Below are positions 1 through 12,783 of a stretch of DNA of 64,000 nt, one piece after another. This DNA is from Pycnopodia helianthoides. Taxonomy: Eukaryota > Echinodermata > Asteroidea > Forcipulatida > Asteriidae. Position numbers and translations under genes: made by a program. Under the pieces are notes generated by a model, which searched no databases, had not been told where the DNA came from, and saw only the letters and a program-made list of their open reading frames with translations. Within the stretch, counting starts at the first letter, position 1. The number at the start of each line of letters is the position of its first letter. Where the stretch lies: positions 14,481,168 to 14,545,167 of the forward strand of contig CM063246.1 of NCBI GenBank assembly GCA_032158295.1, given 5' to 3'.

Positions 1-854
1 CCCCCCCAAAAAAAAAATAAAAAAATAAAATAAATAAAATAAATAAATTAATATTAATACTGATACTGATGATGATGATGATATCATATCAGCCACAACA
101 CATCTTCAGTGGAATCAAACCTAATTAAAAACTACCAATGTATAATTTGAAAACTCGAATTTCACGTAATGCTGAAATTATAAGTCACTGGGAGAATTGT
201 TTCTTCCTTCTTGAAACAACAAAGATTTACCTTTGAAACTTATGGCAGAATCTTTGACGACCGGTGAGCTAAACATTTCATCCTTAGTGCTTAACAAAAT
301 GCATCGTCACAATAAAACCCCTAATTACCAAAACCCAAAGCATCGTGCCTTTCGTATAGAGAAAGTTTGATGAAGGCTAGGTCAAGTGCAAGATGTTTGG
401 TCAACATCTCCAACGCTGCCACCTTGTCATTAACACTTCAAATAAGAAATGAAGCTGTTCGGGATGCAATGAGGATATCCTAATAGACGGTATCTCTAAA
501 TATAGAGAGGCAGAGTTTCCTACGCAGCTTTTTTTTTCTGTAGCCCTATTTGGGCAATACTTCATATACCGTGATATCTAAACTAAAAGAAGATTTCTGT
601 TTTTTTGGAACCTTGTCCATAGCTGTTAGTTCAGGATTATTTATAAACATAGTACGGTAATTGATAAAACAATGCAGTAATTGGCGGTAGGATAACATCT
701 AATCGTTGGGTGATGGCTTTACAGGGGCTGTGAAACGCGACAAGGGGAAGGGGAAAAATGTTTTTAAAACAAACATGTGCCTATTTTAAAACTCAAAAAA
801 CTGTTGATGACCTCAGGTTTTGACCCCTAGCAGAGTGCTTCTCAAATGGCTTTC
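1..854. other. AT-rich non-coding start of window
   Basis: The stretch opens with a C run, an A-rich tract and a short GAT repeat around 67-82. I see no splice-bounded reading frame. From about 799 the text (cctcaggttttgacccctagcagagt) begins to resemble the dispersed element that seeds the minisatellite starting at 855. Confidence 0.6.
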
Positions 855-1305
855 AGAAAGACTCTGCTAGGGTCAAACTGTTTAACAAAGACATTGCTAG
901 GGTCAAACTGTTTGAGAAAAACTCTGCTTGGGTCAAACTGTTTGAGAAAAACTCTACTGGGGTCAAACTGTTTGAGAAAGACTCTGCTTGGGTCAAACTG
1001 TTAGAGAAAGAATTTGCTAGGGTCATACTGTTAGAAAAATACTATGCTAGTGTCAAACTATTTGAGAAAAACTCTACTTGGGTCAAACTGTTTGACAGAA
1101 ACTCTGTTTTGATCAAACTGTTTGAGAAAGACTCTGCTAGGGTCAAACTGTTTGAGAAAGACTCTGCTAGGGTCAAACTGTTTGACAAAGACTCTGCTAG
1201 GGTCAAACTGTTTGACAAAGACTCTGCTAGGGTCAAACTGTTTGACAAAGACTCTGCTAGGGTCAAACTGTTTGAGAAAGACTCTGCTTGGGTTTAACTG
1301 TTTTT
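855..1305. repeat. 30-bp minisatellite, 15 units
   Basis: The word ggtcaaactg (or a one- to three-base variant) recurs at 871, 901, 931 and so on to 1291, exactly every 30 bases, with no insertion or deletion. The unit reads GGTCAAACTGTTTGAGAAAG followed by ACTCTGCTAG. Units from 1141 to 1290 are nearly identical, while the first half carries more substitutions. Because 30 is divisible by three, several frames on both strands stay open and give 10-residue repeats; these are side effects of the period, not genes. The unit resembles the reverse complement of a sequence near 6350 and 21690. Confidence 0.95.
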
Positions 1306-3038
1306 CCTCTGAGACATACAAAGCATCAGCCATAGCAAAAACTCAAAGGTCAGTAATTCAAAAGGTCAAATAAGATGTGTTTAACAAACTAAAGAAATTG
1401 AGGACTCCATGAACCTAACTGCAATTACAACATGTCGAGTTTTCAAGCAGATAAAATCCAATGGATGTAAAGTCCAAGGTCATCACAACTTGACCATTCC
1501 AAAAAACCTGGGTGTCCAGACCGATGGCAAAATTATTGCAGCGTTCGCTATAAAATCATTAGCAGATCTCAACAGGTCCCCCTGTCCACTCTCGCCTTGA
1601 ATACCTGCTTCCTTACTCGTGGCAGCATGGGGGCTGTAAACATCGACTTCTTGGTTAAACGGAACAGGCGCCATTCCTAAACACAATGTCACATCCCTGC
1701 TGGAGACACAATTCAGATATTTTATGGCCAATTCTGGGTGATTGAACCTGTTTTTTTTAAACTAAACTTTGTTGAAGAGAAACTTGCTGAGACAATGTCT
1801 TCTTCTAAAAAGGTGTGACACCCTTCATGACCTAGCACGGTGCAACCACCAATAGACCGCCTATGACATCACAAACTGAAACAGCGCCCACACTGGGGTC
1901 GAAGGAAGACCTCTAATCAGCCCGAACATCTGACGTCACACTTCGAGCTCGTGTTTTACGCCAGAGACCGGCTTTGAGCGTTTGGAGGAATCCTGACAAA
2001 CGCACCTTTGACCTCGCATCCCATTGCGGTCTTGCAGATAGGGGGACCAGTTGGACAGGGGACCAGTAGCAGTGACCATCTCTTTGACTAATAGACCGAT
2101 GCCTGTCTTATCCTTGCGGATAAAGACAGCTAACCTCTAATTGGCTGATGGATGTGTGCTTGGCGCGTACAAGTGTGCGCGTTTCCATTGTTTGTCCTCA
2201 GCAATGGTGGCCTATGCAAGGTCTAGACAACAATGCAGTTTGTGTTGGAAGGAATGAGTAGTTTAACCAAGCGTTATTTATTGTTTCTGTCACTGCGCTT
2301 TCCTGCGAAGGTAAAACAAAAAGGAAAGGTATGACACTAATGCAACAATGTAGAGTTCATGGTTCACAGTCGCAACAAGACCTTCATAGGCCTGTGACAT
2401 TTGTGATAAGCGTCTTGCTTAAGGACCACAACCAGGACCTTAACCCACACTCTGACAACACCATAACTTTGGGCCTGGTGCACTAGACATCTCAACAATG
2501 AAACCCTTGATGCACACAACTGCTAAGGAAAACATGTCAAGGAAGAACACCTTAAAATCTCTCAAGCATTTTACAAAACAACATTTTTTTTCTGTGTTAT
2601 GTTTACTTCTGTATGCCCATGTACATACACACTTCTCTGTGTTTTTGAATGCAGAATTTAAAGGTAGGGTCATAGATTGGTTTTTGTCAACGTAATGCTG
2701 ATTTAATTGATAGCCAAAACTATGAAGAAAGATACAATAAAAGTCACGTGTAAAGGTTTCAGCTAAATGTAGAGTCTTTACTTGATGAAAAAAAAACCAG
2801 CAAAAAACTGTCACAGTGTTTTTACCAAGAACGTCGAATTCATCCACGTTTTAGCGAGGTGAAAGCGGGATACCAACCGCATCTCTGGCTACAGCATGCA
2901 TAAATCGTTTCTCAGATTCAAATGTTTTTGGGATCCTTTCCCAAAGTAGTTTATACTATCAACAGCTGCAGTGCTTCTCATCGAGTAAGTTTTCATGGCC
3001 ATTAAATGTTGGAGTATTTACCAATCTACGACCCTTCC
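1306..3038. other. Intergenic, no supported gene
   Basis: Unique-looking sequence. Open frames on the minus strand at 1483-1731 and 2440-2847 have no recognisable domain and no convincing splice-site pair, so I leave them unannotated. The downstream exon of the RBIS-like gene (minus, 6875-7033) could lie here or further left, but I could not find it. Confidence 0.5.
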
Positions 3039-3429
3039 TTTAAAGGAACATTACAGAATTGTTTTTTGCTAACAAAACAGTTGCTGGCAGTGTAAGCACT
3101 TTATGTAATCCACCGTATACATAAACTGGCAAACCTGTAGAAGTTTGAGATCGATCGGCCATCTGGGTCACGAGAAAATGGTGAAAAACCGATTACACAT
3201 TTGCATGAAATCATATAGATTCAACAAATGAATAAAACGCTCACTGAGCGATAAACTTCAATCGGAAAATTAGTTTATTTATTTCTCATCAAATATGGCA
3301 TTTCAGACAGAAATATTTCAAGGGATGTTTTCTACAATCATCATCATTAGACCGTGTTTTATGTAAATCTGTGATAACAAAGTATATTTTACAAGTTTTT
3401 TTCTTACCAATTCTGTAATGTTCCTTTAA
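3039..3429 (+). mobile_element. TTAA MITE, family 1
   Basis: The element runs from ttaaaggaacattacagaat to the inverted copy attctgtaatgttcctttaa, about 390 bp. The 24-bp terminal inverted repeat and TTAA at both ends are shared with copies at 14553, 55821, 57275 and 58396. The TTAA target duplication is the hallmark of piggyBac-type transposition. There is no coding capacity, so this is a non-autonomous copy. Confidence 0.85.
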
Positions 3430-3823
3430 GCTAAGTCGTGTGAAAAAAAGGTACCTTCCCTTCACTCTGTTTTTGTTCTCCCCCCTTCTGAGACCGGGGC
3501 TTATCAAGACAAACTGTGGTAATCCCAGTGATGACAACTTCTATCTAGGAGGAGTTTGGTGATGCATGCATGCAGTGTTAAGCCACAATTAGAGACTTGA
3601 CAGCTACTCCATGGGGATCACCCTTAAGAGATGAGGGCCCCTTTCTTCTCCTCAAAAAGGTCCCGGTACTTTTCTCTCTGGTATGCGGAGCCACCAGGAT
3701 TAGCCTCCCAGGATTAGTCATAGAGTGAACAGTGAGGTTTACACAGATTAGGTTTTTGCATTTTTTGATGAGATTTTTTTTTCCTGCGTTGTAGAGATTC
3801 TTTAGCTTTTACACTGAACCAAT

Positions 3824-4234
3824 TCAATGAGAGAAACACATGAAGCAACACAAATGCAAAATGGTAGTGCCCCAAGAGCATTGCCCAAAGCAATTATGTG
3901 ACTCAGGCTACTGCAAACCCAAATTAATATTTGGTTTGGTTTTCAAATTTTGAAAATTAGTTATTGCAAATGGAAACAGGGCCAACTGCAAACACTGGGA
4001 AATTATGCTACAACATTTTTCAATGTATGACTCTGTGAACTTAAAAATGGTTTGGTGTTCCAACCTTCACCTTCCCACCTGGGCTCGATTTCATAGAGCT
4101 GAAGCAGACCATTTTGCTTTTAGCAAAAATGTGCTGGACATCAGTCAAAAATGTTATATGTGACACAGTATTTTGGCTGGTAGGCCTAACCTAAATCTTG
4201 AAAGAATAGCAATACTGAGCTCATAGCTACATGT
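3824..4234 (+). repeat. Segmental duplication, copy 1
   Basis: Sequence beginning gagagaaacacatgaagcaa and ending near the words atagctacatgtac is repeated at 4303-4619 plus 5020-5151. It contains a common-looking dispersed motif (ctcgatttcatagagctgaa followed by ttttgcttttagcaaaaatg). A fragment of a family 2 TTAA element (4235-4302) separates the two copies. Confidence 0.8.
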
Positions 4235-4302
4235 ACTTTTGGTAGTTATAAAAGACTAATATCCCTACTTGGTTTATCCCAATAAACAGAGAATATCAAA
4301 CC

Positions 4303-5151
4303 AAAGAGAGAACACAGGAAGCAACACAAATGCAAAATGGTACTGCCCCAAGAGCAATGCCCAAAGCAATATGTGACTCAGGCTACGGCAAACTCAAATC
4401 ATTATATTTTTTCCCCAAAATTTTCTTAATAAGTTATTTCAAATGGAATCAGGGCCAATTGCAAACAAAATGTCACTGGGGAAACAATGTAGGATTCCTC
4501 TGTGCTATTATAACACTTTTCGAATGTATGACTCCGAAAACTTAAAAATAGTTTGGTGTTCCAACCTTCTACCTTCCCACCGGGGCTTGATTTCATAGAG
4601 CTGAAGCAGACCATTTTGCTTAAAGGCACTGGACACTAGTGGTAATTACTCAAAATAATTGTTAGCATAAAAACTTACTTGGTAACGAGCAATGGAGAGC
4701 TGTTGATAGTATAAAACATTGTGAGAAACGGCTCCCTCTGAAGTAACGTATATAGTTTTTGAGAAAGAAGTAATTTCTCAGTAAAATATTTGAATTGATT
4801 TTGAGACCTCACACGTGAGGTCTCGAAATCGAAATCAAGCATCACACAACTTCGTGTGACAACATGGATAAGGGTGTTTTTTCTTCCATTATTATCTCGC
4901 AACTTCGACGACCAATTGAGTTCAAATTTTCACAGGTTTGTTATTTTGTGCATATGTTGAGATACACCAAGTGAGAAGACTGGTCTTTGACAATTACCAA
5001 AGGTGTCCAGTGTCTTTAACAGGTTTCTTCTTAATAGCAAAAATGAGCTGGATATCAGTCACAGGTGTTATATGTGACATAGTATTTTGGCTGGTAACCT
5101 AAATCTGGAAAGAATAGCAATTTTGTGCTTATAGCTACATGTACTTTTTGT
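4303..5151 (+). repeat. Segmental duplication, copy 2, split by a MITE
   Basis: This is the second copy of the approximately 410-bp block at 3824-4234. It is continuous from 4303 to 4619, interrupted by the family 2 element at 4620-5019, and resumes at 5020 with the aagcaaaaatg-like text through atagctacatgtac. Copy 1 has no insertion at the matching point, so the element arrived after, or in only one copy of, the duplication. Confidence 0.8.
4620..5019 (+). mobile_element. TTAA MITE, family 2
   Basis: Starts ttaaaggcactggacactag and ends ggtgtccagtgtctttaa; inverted termini with TTAA at each end. The interior contains a gagacctcacacgtgaggtctc palindrome. Related copies are at 12784, 33208 (opposite orientation), 43529 (opposite orientation) and, more diverged, 53296. 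Confidence 0.85.
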
Positions 5152-6874
5152 TCTTCAGCAGATCTATAATCAGGGCTCAATTTCATAGAGGTCCTTAATC
5201 ACAAAAAATAGCAAAGCACAAAGCAATTTTGCTTAAAAAAAATAAGGTCACCATCCAAAACACCATTCCACATGTACCATCTGTGACTGGTTTCCTGCTT
5301 TGTTTTGCTTATAGCAGAACATTGTCAGGCAAAGTTTTCAAAGATTTCAGATTGGAAATTTTTAATTTTTGATTACATCATAACTGACATAATAATAAGC
5401 CTCAAATTCAGATGCAAGAGCTTCTGAAATGTCCCTTATGTTGGAAATTCCCAAGATGGTTCTACAATGAACACATAATTCAGGTGTTCAGGTGAAGCAT
5501 GGAGTAATGTTCGCAAAGGGCGGAGAAGGTGACATCCAAACAACCCTGTCCTAACTATAGCTGTACATCTTGAGGGAAGAAATCTCCTCTCTCCGGCCAA
5601 CTGATCAATCACTCAACAGCCATCTGCACTATGTACGTCTGCGGCTGCACAATTGTTTCCAAATCAGTCAATTACTGTCTAATTTATTGCTCAATTAGGG
5701 CGCAGATAATGATAAGCCTAACCAGGGTTAAGCTACCCTAGGGTCACACGTGCTCTGTCCATTTCACCTTCATCATCAGAATCATGGCTATACATGTACT
5801 CAGTTCTGATCATTGGTCTTGGTGACAAATATCTGGCCCAACTGGACGGCAATCCGCTGGACGCTTCAAGGCTAATTTTTGTCATACCATAAATATTTAA
5901 TTTTCTCGGCAGTATGGACAGATGGCAACCACCGGTATTAATTTCACAGAAACGCTCAGCAGAACGTTTCGCTTGGGACAAATTATCGTGAGGATTGTCC
6001 ACTCTGCATGATGGAATTTTGCGCTTACATACCTATAGAGTTATGTGCTAAACACTTTAACAGGGCAAGTGCACAAATCGCAGTATAGCAGGGCCACGAA
6101 ACTGGACCCTGGTGTTCCTGACAAGATTGGCTGCAGATTGTGGCATCACCTTGCAAACTACTACAAGGTGGTGAAATCTTTCATTCAGCCTTTGAAATGA
6201 CAAACCTAAATATGCATTGGTTTGTACGCAGGATTGTGCTGCGCTCTGCGGGCAACTGGTGGGCAGGTCTGGTTTAGGTTTTTAACAAAGTGACAAAAAT
6301 GTGTTTAGGAATTGATAACTCAAAAAATTAGTTAGTGGCCCGACGTTTCGACCCTAGCAGAGTCTTTCTCGAAGGCTAAATGACAAGACAATACAAGGGT
6401 GACAAGAGCAGTCAAGTGGAAATACATGAGTAGAGAGAGTGGAGAGAGAAAAGCAAGAAGCATCCAGAAGGGGCAAGGGGTAGGCAGGGATTATGGAATT
6501 GATAACTCATCAAAACAGTTTGTAAGATTGAAAACAAATATGACAGTTCTGAATGACTGAAGAATTCAGGTTAATTTGGATAGAAAACTTTACAAGAAAC
6601 AAAGTTGTAACCAGTCTCCTAAATAAAACAACAGTTTGAAAAATAGTTCAACTTAAAACGTTGATTTTCGAAAAATAAGTTGTTTTGCCGTAGGGCTATA
6701 AGTATAGTCACTATGAAAATGGCGATGATACAAAATACAGTCCCTTACTATGCTACAATTTATGAGGTGTGGCTGGGATAAGTTGGTGAACAAAACACAA
6801 ATACAGAGTGTGATAATAGTTCGATGGGCAATTAAATCCCAACAGCTTCCACTACGTCATCTCGCTATACTTAC
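5152..6874. other. Intergenic with decayed repeat fragments
   Basis: No supported exon. About 6095-6165 resembles the 3' half of the SINE at 42934 (ctggtgttcctg followed by gattggc, then caccttgcaaac). About 6335-6375 carries ggcccgacgtttcgacccta, repeated near 21680 and related to the minisatellite at 855. A polypurine tract rich in GAGA lies at 6430-6480. Confidence 0.5.
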
Positions 6875-7033
6875 TCTTTTGAGGCTGGTGGAGACAACTT
6901 TTGCTTTGTTTTTCGCTTTCGTCGCCTTGTGTTGTGAAACTTTGAAGACTTTCTGTGATGAAGACGCTGGCTGTTTATCACTGGTACCCCTCATCTTCAC
7001 CAGTTTGCTCTTCTGCTTGCTTGCTTTCCCCAT
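6875..7033 (-). CDS. RBIS: RBIS-like ribosome biogenesis factor, first coding exon
   Basis: Reading minus from ATG at 7033, the exon gives 53 residues starting MGKASKQKSK and ending KATKAKNKAKVVSTSLKR. The KAxKAKNKAKxVxTxLK core matches the vertebrate RBIS (C8orf59) family, a roughly 100-residue basic nucleolar protein linked to large ribosomal subunit assembly. The exon ends in frame at AGA followed by a consensus donor, GTAAGT (6874-6869); without splicing the frame reads three more codons (VSIAR end) to a stop. A likely 5'UTR acceptor, TTGTTACAG, ends at 7056, so the ATG exon probably begins at 7055. The remaining C-terminal half should lie downstream on the minus strand (below 6875), but I did not locate it. 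Family identification is by remembered motif; the splice sites are seen directly. Confidence 0.75.
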
Positions 7034-7055
7034 AGTGCACTGCTCGTTGCAACAA

Positions 7056-10000
7056 CTGTAACAACAGCAAAGATCAATGTCAGTATAAAGAAATGGAAGC
7101 TCAATCAATGTGTTTGATCATGATATCACAGTCAGAAAGGGGGGGGGGGTGGGAGCTTTGGGCATTCGTAGGGTGAAAGCTTGTTAAAACTTTGAATCCA
7201 CGGTAAAATTCAAGCACAACGACTTTCCAATCCCCCTAACAGTTCCAGCTGTCAAAGCCCATTACCGACACACTCCCAAAAGATTTAGAGTAACATTTGT
7301 TATTGTTACTTAAGTCCAGGTTTTTCTCTCGACCCGGGGGGATGTGAAATGCGACAACTATGCAATTCATAAAAAAGCTTCTAAATCCTGCATTTTTCGA
7401 AGGCCTCATCAAAGAAAATAGGATCAAAATCACGGAGAGACTGGCCGGCACCCAGGGAGGTCTGTATGGAGTTTTAATGGTGGCTGTGATCTCACTAGGG
7501 GATGCCTGACTGACAGTGGACCAATCAGGCCAACTTTGGGTTAGCTTTGACTTGAGGAGTATAGCGATAGTGTTAAGGTTCTGAGAGTTCACCCAACCAT
7601 AGAGAATGCACGAACATTGCACTTTACCACCATCCGTGGATGCCTGGGCACGTGTTGCCTATCCCAGATGTATGACTTAACAATTGTCAGAAACGATCAT
7701 TTCCGTTTTAATTTTTGAAGATGTGTTTATTATCTTTTTAAGCTACATGTATGTGAACTAAATGTTTTCAGTATGTGAGGTAAGCCGAGTGAAGATGATG
7801 AGGCCAAGTGGACGGTTGTGTACTTTTGGTCTGTTCCAGATGTGACTACGATGTACATGAACAATGAATTAGGTATGAGGCCCAGTGCAAATGAGCAGCC
7901 AGGCACTATAAACCGGTATTTGCAAATCCCAGATATTTCTAAACAACTCATGCAAACAAAATGCGTACATGTGTATTTTTGACAGACGTCCCCCATGAAG
8001 ATTTCTGAACCAAATATTTCAGATTCTTGGGGTTGACCCAAGTGAAGAAACAAAGCAACACTGTCAGTGGACAGGCACTTTTTTTTCCTGTCCCCGATAT
8101 GACCACAAAATATGCAAACAATATCAAATACAATTTCAGTATTTTTTTCAGTAGATTGTGATGTCGTAATTTTGGATAACTATAATTTCTAAACCAACAG
8201 AGGAAATTTATGGGGTTGAGGCTAAAAGTGTCAGTAAAATGGAATATGATTTAATACGAGTACAGAAATTTCAGCTCTTTTTCTTGCCCTAATATATCCC
8301 CAACAAATTATGAACGCCAAAAGATAATCCATTACTGATGAACTTCTCATTACCAGGTATGAGATTTGACAAATGTGGAAATTCCTGCCAGATTTGCTTG
8401 GAGGCCTGGGTCTGCCTTATTCTTGACCCAGAACCTCTCAGAAGTTACAAGTCAGGCTGTTTACAGACTTTGCGCATCACCAGAAATACAAAACTACTAC
8501 TAGTTTGGACACAATGTGGACTATTTCTTTCTGCCTTTGGTGATTCCTTTACTTCTTTTAGAAAATTTAAAAGCTCAAGACGTTTTTTTAAAGAAAATCC
8601 TGACAAACCACACGCCTGAATCGAAGAACTTTTCAGATTTAGGACTGTCTGAACTTTAATCACATACAGATAAGTACACTTTGATGTCATAGTACTACAG
8701 AGCAACACAGGAAAACTGATCAGAACTGACTAAGCACTGGGTATACGTCGATGCAGGGCAACACTAAATCATGTCAGAGTATTTTTTCCTGTCCCAGAAA
8801 TGACACAGCAGTGCAAGAGCACAATTAATTTAAAAGGAAGTTCATGATCTCATTTGAGATTTCCAAACTGTATTACTTATGAAATCTGTGCTCAGATTGT
8901 GTGTAAACAAACTTGTAACACTGAATTACAACCGTGGAAAGAAATTTGAAAAGTAACAAAATTAAAGTTGTTATAGCAATCCAATGGAAAATTGCTTAAA
9001 CCCTTTACATTTGACACAAGAAGAAAAGTGGAGGGCAAAAGTGCATCTGTTTGACAATGTTTATTTGATTAAAACATGGATAAAGAAATGATAGATGACA
9101 TTGACAGTGTTTAGTTCGTGAAAATACTGTTATAGTAAAGACAGCGGCACCATAAAGCCTAACTTCTTTCAAAACGGACAAAACGATTATGTCGCTGCAA
9201 CTTCATCAACTTCAGATGTAAAAAGAGAAACCGAAAAAACAATTTGACCTAACATTGACCTAGGCAGTCCTTGTTTAGTGTAGACCTAGTATTTTTATAC
9301 CTCACAATGTCGACTGTAGAGGCTTTTGTAAGGGGGTACAATAAGGGTGTGTGCTGTGGCACCCGGCTGACAACTTTTGAACCAGAAAAGCACCGCCTTT
9401 TCACCTTCAGGCCGCCAAAATAATCAATTTCAATTCAAGAAAATCTAGGCAAATTTCTGATGGCATCAGGCATTTCATATTTGTTGTTTGGATTCTAGGA
9501 GTGGAGTGGGGTTGGCTGGAGGGTTTGCAAACAGCACAATCTCCAAAGGTGACATGGGGAATTAAAACCACAGAGGTGCAATGGATTGGAAAGGAATGCG
9601 AGTGTTTTGATAGATGGGTTATGTCGGGGATTTGGGTGCCTAAATGCATGACTGAGCTAATGGTAGAAACCGCTCTTCACCCGTGGCCAGCAAGGGAGCA
9701 CAGAGTCTCTTGGTATGGCCATGGTATGGCCAATCACAGCCCCAAAAATCTGAAAGCTGAGCGGTTAAAAGTGTACTGTGCATAATGCACACCCATCGTG
9801 GTAGGAAAAACTATTAAAATTAATGATTCATGCAGTTATTTTTTAACATTTATGAATATGAACTTGGGGTCAAGCTGACGATTACATAAAAATCCCATAA
9901 AAAAACACACGATACAAATATTATTTTTCGAATTTACTTCTGTTATTAATTCCTCACTAAAAATGCAATTAACAAATAAAACTTCTCAATGGTTTTTCAG

Positions 10001-12783
10001 GCCTGATACTTGTTGTTTGTATAAGGGCACGGCACTTTTTTACTTAGTCAAGGGCACCTCATGAGGAAATTGTAACTTTGTACTAGAGTTGTTCAAGGGG
10101 CAGGAAGGCAATGACCAGGGGCAGGATGGCAAAGGCCTTTGCAGCCTCCGTGAAGTATCAAGTATGACTAAATAGTCATGAGCCAGTTTGTGTTAAAATG
10201 TTGGCTTGTGTTAGAATTGCTTTAAAAGGTTGGTCCTATAAACATAGGTCCTAAGGAAGTTCACAGTGACAGTTTTCTTTATTTTCAAGGGAATTGCCGC
10301 TTTTTAAAACATCCTTCATCCATCCACCTATAGACAGGCTAGTAGGAAACCGTCCAGTCTGGGGAAAGAAAATCACCATGAGACACTGAGATTCCACCAT
10401 CGAGAGCTACAGACCTGCTTTCTATCAATTTATTTTCTGGCCGACTCCCCTTTTACAAACACAGGCACCAATCCTCCTGTGGATGCCTTTTACTATAAAC
10501 CGGCAGCCGGTTTACAATCCAGGACTTCCTCATATAGTTTGCTAAGGTTGATATTGAAATATCATACGGCAACTTCACACCTACATGTGACAGTCACATT
10601 AGTCTGAAACAGACCCGAATTAGCTTTGAATCAGATAGTGGAGAGTCGGGCCACCAGGCTCCATCATCTAATTACTGAGGCTGAAGATTTTACACAGTGA
10701 AATTAATGACAAGTTGGTTATCAGTAAATAAAACGCTACGGTTGACTCATGGAGTGTCTACTTCATATACGGAGAGAAAAAAATCATTGCTCAAAGGTAT
10801 TACACAGGATTGGTTTAATTTGAATGGTACAGGTTTAATTTGAATGGTACATGTACTATCGGGCGTGCAGCATGTACTGTTTCATAGCTCCATGACTGTT
10901 TCGGATGCTCAACGCAATAACTGGGGTCCAAACTTCAAAGTTTTGTTGTCAGTCATGGTAAACGTAGGACACAAATCATCGTAGCTTACTGACTTTGAAA
11001 TTCAGTCATACCAGAACCATTTCTTCTGTGATATATTTCCCTCTGAAATAAAGTCATATATTCAAGAAAACTGTATCTGCAAACCTTAAAGCTAATATTC
11101 ATCCAACACCCGGCCACTGGAGGCAAGCTCAACAGCACAGATTCCTGATCACCATTGAGCACTAACAAGCAGGATTGAAAGCAAGTGGACTGAAACATTG
11201 TTCAATATGGAATCCTGTCGCACATCACCTTTAAAATCTTGGGGGAAAAATCTTCATACCAGCCATGCGTATTCCGACCATAAGTACAACCCATGCCTGT
11301 CATATACCCACTGCATCAAGCCTGTCAAATCTCACAGTGATGTTGTTTTCACCTCAATTCCATACCGCCTCCTGAGATATTTTCACCTGGGGGCAGCCCC
11401 TGTCTTCTGATCAGGTCATTAACACCTTTTAACTATGTCATGTTAGTAGGCTCTGATATCTGCAGCTAATTTTGTACAGCTGTCCGACGACTGGTGGTTC
11501 AACATTTTTATAGAAATTGCCTTTGAAGTTTAGAGGTATGCTTTGAAATTCTACGGCCATTTTGTTTTCAAAATAAATGAGAGGGAAGTAGGCTTTTTGC
11601 AACAGCTTTTTGAGCTATGATAAACACAAGTTTCTCAGTAGATCTTTCTGGTATGACATCTTACTTTTATTTTAGCCAGTTATCTGCCAATTTCCAGGGC
11701 TTAAATTTTGGGTCAATTTCCACAAGACCGCATGGCTTGTAGCTCAAAGTTTTTACAAGACCATAATTTATTTTACAAGACCAAGAATTGAAATAAAGAG
11801 AGCACTTTTCACAAAGTTTAACATGTAAACTGTTTTCATTTGAACGATCGCTGAGAGAAGATTTATCTCATTTGTCTTATATGTAATTATACTTTGATGC
11901 CCAACAGAGAGTTTAAAGATTTCACCAGACTCACACTCTAAGTCAACATTTGATTAAATATCATTGCTTTTAATTAAAGATAATGCACAGCGGGTGTTAT
12001 TTTTCAATTGAACAACACAAGACCGCCGAACTTGTTCGGTCCTCAGTTTACTGGTCCGATGCTGAAATCGCCGGCCTCGGGCCTGCGGTCCAGTGTAAAA
12101 CCCGACCCCTGAATTTCATCGGGCAGAAGGGCGTAAGGTTCCCTTATACTTCTTCCACGCACAATAAAGTACTTTTGTCCCAGCATCAGAATGTCATGCA
12201 ATAAAATGGCTCCTTAAAACAAAATGGCATTATACAGTTACATTTGTGTTGCTAGAATTACCCGGCACACACACGTGTTTCCCCATTTCCATGCAGAATG
12301 TAACCTTCCTGTAATGACTTATGAATGGCAGAAAAAAAACGATTAAACTTTTACACTCAGTTGTCCTGAAACCCAGGTTTGCACATTAATTGCTTCCAGC
12401 CCGTTTCCAGTTCATCATGTGTAATGTCATCAGTTAAAAAAAACCCACACACAACCTGTTTCGTTTAAAACCCTTCCCTAAAACTGGGGTGCAAGGAAGT
12501 GAAACTGTGGTGTCTGTGTTTTTAATGGCAATTCAAGACAGTTGTCCTCAATTCCAGAGTATAGACACACCTACAGTTCAGGGTCTTCCCGATATGGCAT
12601 GAACACGCACCGACAATTAAACAATAGTATGACAATAATGTCATTCGTTAAAGGTGAAGTGCATCACTGGTTTTTGAAAAAAAAAATTCAATCCCATCCT
12701 TTTCTCAATACTCAACTGAAAATGTACCGGACTCCGATTTTAAGTAAACGTGGTCAAAATACCACTTTCATTTTCGCTGAAAG
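7056..12783. other. Long intergenic stretch
   Basis: A ten-base G run lies at 7139-7149. Three degenerate segments near 7790-7860, 8035-8110 and 8740-8810 share the pattern tgtcccagatatgac and may be old duplications. A 20-bp direct repeat (gtttaatttgaatggtaca) sits at about 10815-10852. Short open frames, for example plus 9501-9785 and minus 7236-7622, have no recognisable domains. Confidence 0.5.

Noticed and set aside
855..1305. CRISPR-like array of 30-mers
   Set aside because: Units are directly adjacent with no spacers, and the context is an animal genome.
1042..1373. Overlapping ORFs on both strands with 10-residue repeats
   Set aside because: They are translations of the 30-bp minisatellite; a period divisible by three keeps several frames open.
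2440..2847. 135-codon minus-strand ORF
   Set aside because: No recognisable motif, AT-rich codons and no splice pair; likely chance.
7236..7622. 128-codon minus-strand ORF
   Set aside because: No family resemblance and no supporting splice sites.
9501..9785. 94-codon plus-strand ORF
   Set aside because: No domain, no splice support, and overlapping open frames on the other strand.
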